Source: Punica granatum
Lineage: Eukaryota; Streptophyta; Magnoliopsida; Myrtales; Lythraceae
DNA length: 64,000 nt
Assembly (NCBI RefSeq): GCF_007655135.1
Contig: NC_045128.1
Span: forward strand, 33,016,811-33,080,810
Reading direction: 5' to 3'
How positions within the stretch are numbered: position 1 is the first letter of the stretch; every line of letters starts with the position of its first letter. The position numbers and the translations under genes are program-made. Under the pieces are notes generated by a model. It searched no databases and was not told the DNA's origin. It saw nothing but the letters and a program-made list of their open reading frames with translations. Below are positions 60,651-64,000 of this stretch, one piece after another.

Positions 60651-61427
60651 TCAGAACTGAGGATCATTCTCCAGTGTCTGCAGCAGCTCGTCCAACTCGA
60701 AAAACTCATCGACTATGCAACCGTTCAACCAATCAAAGTCCCAGTTCTGATTGACATCCCATGGATTCTGCTGATTTGGCGGCTCCTGCAGCTCGCTCTT
60801 TGCTTCCTCCTTGATATGAAATCCACCTGTGTCGGTTCGTTGCATTGCAGTAGTCTCGGACCCATAAGACGAGGTAGACTCGTTTGGTGTCTCCACTGAA
60901 GAGGCTGTTGCTGTAGCCGAGGAGGACTCCTCCAGCGAACTGCCTGTCATCACAGGGGCGCCCGGGAAGTTCAGCCTTGAAGAGGCTGTTGCTGTAGCCG
61001 AGGAGGAGGATTCCAGCGAGCTGCCAGTCGTTGCAGTGGCGCTCGGGAAGTTAAGCCTTGCCAAGGGGCCGTACATGGCCCGGGCAGCCTGGTCGTAAGC
61101 GACAGCAGCCTCGGTAGCAGTCGGGAACGTTCCCAGCCACAGCCTGCTCCCACGGTTGGGCTCCCTAATCTCAGCCACCCACTTCCCCCACGTCCTCTGC
61201 CTCACCCCGCGGTACCGGCAGGTCGAGTTTTCAGGCCCACCCTTGCCCTTCATGCACCCTTTCTTCGATCCCTTGGCAGGGACTTTCCGGACTGGCTTGT
61301 ATACATCTTTCTGAGAGTCGAGCTGCTCGTTGTATTGCTTCCACTTGGCCAGTGTCTCGGCCACAGACCCATCATGCCTGCTCCGAGTTCTCCTCTTCCT
61401 GACAGGACCATATTGCTGAGAAGCCAT
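60651..61427 (-). CDS. DREB2A: DREB2A-like AP2/ERF transcription factor
   Basis: 258 residues, coding region in one exon. Nuclear activator that binds the DRE core (A/G)CCGAC in drought and heat genes. Order: basic [14 protein letters not shown] (9-19); DREB2-specific helix [26 protein letters not shown] (58-70); AP2 domain about 72-128 with [20 protein letters not shown] and [18 protein letters not shown], ending LARLNF; a Ser-rich region; acidic activation tail [21 protein letters not shown]. The wording [19 protein letters not shown] and [11 protein letters not shown] is DREB2A-like, though the protein is shorter than Arabidopsis DREB2A (about 335). A 27-residue unit starting RLNFP is duplicated in tandem (124-150, 151-177), copying the end of the AP2 domain into the Ser-rich region. 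A 5'UTR intron precedes it. Confidence 0.92.
   Translation of the reverse strand: MASQQYGPVRKRRTRSRHDGSVAETLAKWKQYNEQLDSQKDVYKPVRKVPAKGSKKGCMKGKGGPENSTCRYRGVRQRTWGKWVAEIREPNRGSRLWLGTFPTATEAAVAYDQAARAMYGPLARLNFPSATATTGSSLESSSSATATASSRLNFPGAPVMTGSSLEESSSATATASSVETPNESTSSYGSETTAMQRTDTGGFHIKEEAKSELQEPPNQQNPWDVNQNWDFDWLNGCIVDEFFELDELLQTLENDPQF
60898..61059 (-). repeat. 81-bp in-frame tandem duplication in DREB2A-like CDS
   Basis: Two units, 81 bp apart, start gaagaggctgttgctgtagc at 60898 and 60979 (plus strand). Each encodes 27 residues (RLNFP, then SSLE, then SATATASS). Confidence 0.9.
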
Positions 61428-61443
61428 CTCACTGACGCTACCT

Positions 61444-61872
61444 CTGAAGAGAACAAGTCAAAGCAGACTGTTAATATAAGATTCGGAATTTATTGCTCCG
61501 ATTGCAATCCTTGGACCCCAAGTAATTACAAAAGTCAGATGGGAACAAATTTTTACCAAAAAAATCAATTTGTTACACTGTTTGGTATGCTTGCTCTGCA
61601 GGTAAACAGAGCAAACATGAACATCCCGAAAAAATCGATGATTTCCCACTTCAGACCTTACGAGCAAAGCAAGGAAAGACAAGAAACCAGAAGGAAAAAA
61701 AAAAGAAAGAAAGAAGAATTCGAGGAAAACCCTAAGTTAAATCGAAATCAGAGCGAAACCCCAACAAGAGCCAAGATTGTGATTCCTAAACCATCAACAC
61801 CAATTGCATCAATCAACAAAGCCAATCAGAACAGAAAGACGAAACATGCAAAACCGAGAGACAAAGACTAAC
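61444..61872 (-). other. 5'UTR intron of the DREB2A-like gene
   Basis: Donor GAAAG|GTTAGTC at 61872 and acceptor CTCTTCAG at 61444, 17 nt before the ATG. About 430 bp. An intron at this place is a known feature of DREB2A-type genes and, in some grasses, a site of regulated splicing. Plus-strand frames here are chance. Confidence 0.72.
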
Positions 61873-62153
61873 CTTTCGACTATATCCGGCATCATGAGCG
61901 ATGATAAGATTCAACCTCCGAATCGAAGAGAGACTTTCCGTCGGCTTAACTAATCAAACTTCTTCTGCGATTCGACGACGCGATTCCCGGGTTTAATTCT
62001 TGAGCTCTAGGGCAAGAATCGTTGCTCAGTATCTCGGTGGGTGTGTGAGAGTGTGTGCGTGTGTTTGATCTGTGTGCGGAAGACGAAGAAGAGGAAGAGA
62101 GCTTCTTGAAATTCTATGGACTCCGGAATCCTTTCAGGAGGAAGAGGCGCCAG

Positions 62154-62163
62154 CTATTTATAG
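62154..62163 (-). promoter_or_regulatory. TATA box of the DREB2A-like gene
   Basis: CTATAAATAG on the minus strand, about 280 bp upstream of the 5'UTR intron donor, which leaves room for a leader of about 250 nt. Confidence 0.7.
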
Positions 62164-62303
62164 CCTTCTCTAGATATTTCTGATATATTATCCATCCCTT
62201 AATTAAATTATTAAATTATTATTATTCGATTATTAAATTCAATTCCCCCTTTTAATTTATTATTAATTTAATAAATCTGGGCGAGAGAGCGTGAGATAAC
62301 TGA

Positions 62304-62365
62304 TGACGTGGCAGGCAAGGGCGGAGTCGTGGCGTCTCAATGGCCGTGTATTGTTGACACGTGTC
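62304..62365. promoter_or_regulatory. ABRE/G-box motifs upstream of the DREB2A-like TATA box
   Basis: TGACGTGGC (62304-62312) and the palindrome GACACGTGTC (62356-62365) lie 140-210 bp upstream of the TATA box. ACGTG cores bind AREB/ABF bZIP factors, and DREB2A promoters are known ABRE targets. Confidence 0.6.
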
Positions 62366-64000
62366 CCATGAAGGTTCCGGAAGCACGGGAGCCGCACATC
62401 TTATTCGCGGTGGCTAAGGACTGCGCGCTGACGGTTTTGGCCCCGCGCGATGAGTTTATTCACGGTTATGCCATTCACAGCTGGGTCTCCGCTGTTCTCG
62501 GTGCGGATATTTGTTTTTATGTGGAAGGGAAGGAGGGGAGAAGGAGGGCGAAAATATCTGAATGGAGGGTATAACAGTAAATTGGCTCTAGAAACTTTTA
62601 GGACTTTCCTAATTGGGCAATTTTCGTTTCACGATAAGATATCTGTAGAGATTCCTTGATTCGTTGAGAAATTTCCTGTCCAGTGTCTCCTAATTTTTGC
62701 TTTTCGTACAGCTGTCAAAAGGAAAAACAGCCTGAACTGTGAGTGACGTCATTACATGGTTCCCGTTGAATGTAATTTAGTTTGGACGACATAGTTCATC
62801 TGAACGGGATTCGTTTTCACCACCCCATTATAAATCGAATTGCGTTGTTGAATTCATTTTGAATGGATTTTCTAGGGGCATTGCTGTTAATCTCATTCCG
62901 ACTTCAATCCGCGCCATCAAATACAACCAAAGTGAGTAAGGATATAACGTGATTTACGTACAGTATGAAATGTAGTTTAACGACATAGTTACAGTAGATA
63001 AGTCGTTAATTGTGTATCTTTTTAGTATAGTGGTACGATAATCGAGCACAAACTTTTGGAACTTTTAATTGATTGCATCTACAACTGAAGAAACATATGT
63101 ATCTAGATCTAAATCTACGTAAAAATTGGTCGGAAACTCGAGATTTTATAATATCGGCCTTTTGTGTGTATATGATATAAGATAAGATAGTAAATTAAGA
63201 GCCAATAATTTGTCTTTTTGTTTTTTCTTTTTTTTTCACAAGTGGTACATCTCATCCTCCAATTTGTCTGTATTTTATACAACAAAGTAAAATGCCAATT
63301 CCATTAGAGAGAAATTAAAATAATTTAAAATTTGCATATCAACTTGCTCACTAAATACTTGAGTGTAAGGTTTGAACTCGTTTTGTTTCTTTTTTGGTCG
63401 TTGCCGACAAAGATCACCATTGACTGCATCGTCTCACATGAGCATGCTCCAAATTATATGTAGTCCAAAACTACAGGTAAATTAAATGTATATTTAATTA
63501 AAAAAAGGGTCAAGAATGATGATGACAAAATGTACCGTTTTGAACAGCAGAGCTAGAGACGAGCGGCCACGTGGATATTCCCTCTGCATGTAGTCCACGT
63601 GTCAGCATGCCACCCGTGCAAGCTAGTACGTACTTCCTGGCCTTTTACATGTCATCTTACTACTTGTCAATCCCATAACTTATCCACATAATTTCTTTTG
63701 CAAATTTCAATTAGAGAAATGCCTGAATTGAGTGACACACACACACACACATTTCAAGAAGAAGTTAGATCACGGCGAGACGAGTCGTTTGTCATTACCT
63801 TTATGTGTTAAGTGAAAGTACAGTGATATTTGCAGCTAAAACGTCTTAGCAGACCGGTGGATTTAACCTTATCTTTTAGCTACTGTTGTTTTTACTTTTT
63901 AACGTTATATGGAAACGCGTGACTTTTCTTCCCTACCGCGGCTAAATTCTCCTAAAAATAAGAGTCCAGTTAAGTTCTCCCGAGAATTATCTACCGAAAA
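62366..64000. other. Distal upstream region, no gene recognised
   Basis: Contains further ACGT cores: gtgacgtcat near 62742, and ccacgtgg / ccacgtgtc near 63568-63605. The latter pair may belong to a gene beyond the window. A short (CA)n run lies at about 63737-63751. Confidence 0.5.

Noticed and set aside
62308..62574. 88-codon plus-strand frame
   Set aside because: Lies in the DREB2A-like promoter over ABRE motifs, and no homology is recognised.
1..64000. CRISPR arrays, operons, phage or bacterial defence systems
   Set aside because: The window is plant nuclear DNA with spliced genes; no such structure is present.

Overview
The window is nuclear DNA of a flowering plant, most likely a eudicot. 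It has multi-exon genes with short exons and GT-AG introns, AT-rich spacers with many TA microsatellites, LTR retrotransposons using an initiator-Met-tRNA type primer site, and many small non-autonomous DNA transposons. The genes are plant families (PYL abscisic-acid receptor, DREB2 AP2 factor, trichome-birefringence-like acetyltransferase). The species cannot be fixed from sequence alone.

Layout. (1) 1-3403, minus: a cytosolic endo-beta-N-acetylglucosaminidase (GH85), its 3' end outside the window. (2) 4221-7896, minus: an intact 11-exon DEAD-box helicase of the RH18 type. (3) 5027-41420: a direct tandem segmental duplication. Each unit starts inside exon 9 of the helicase and ends about 350 bp after an ATG27/mannose-6-phosphate-receptor-homology gene. 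The two units have decayed reciprocally. The left unit keeps the helicase, but its ATG27-like copy is dead (5' end deleted, two premature stops). The right unit keeps an intact 11-exon ATG27-like gene (36131-41067), but its helicase is dead (truncated by the breakpoint, one nonsense change, two frameshifts). (4) Inside the left unit a 12.3 kb rearranged Copia element (10522-22819, TSD ATAGA) is inserted in an older three-LTR TRIM-like array (TSD ATTAT). The right unit supplies the empty site. (5) 41420-43800: homopolymer G/C tracts and a small complete TRIM (TSD CAATG). (6) 44116-47130, plus: a six-exon TBL xylan-acetyltransferase-like gene. (7) 47131-51760: gene-free, with SINE-like units, a MITE and a Mutator-type MITE (9-bp TSD). 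(8) 51761-52378, minus: an intronless PYL4-type ABA receptor. (9) 52379-60650: gene-free, with a hAT-like and two long-TIR foldback elements. (10) 60651-61427, minus: a DREB2A-like factor with a 5'UTR intron, TATA box and ABRE/G-box motifs.

The intact genes are unrelated single-gene loci; nothing suggests a gene cluster or a defence or biosynthetic system. The noteworthy biology is structural: a datable tandem duplication with reciprocal gene loss, and a retroelement whose 7.8 kb core, including a whole LTR, is inverted between two outer LTRs that share one target-site duplication. All exon boundaries were read by eye from splice sites and frame; homology statements rest on recognised motifs, not on a search.
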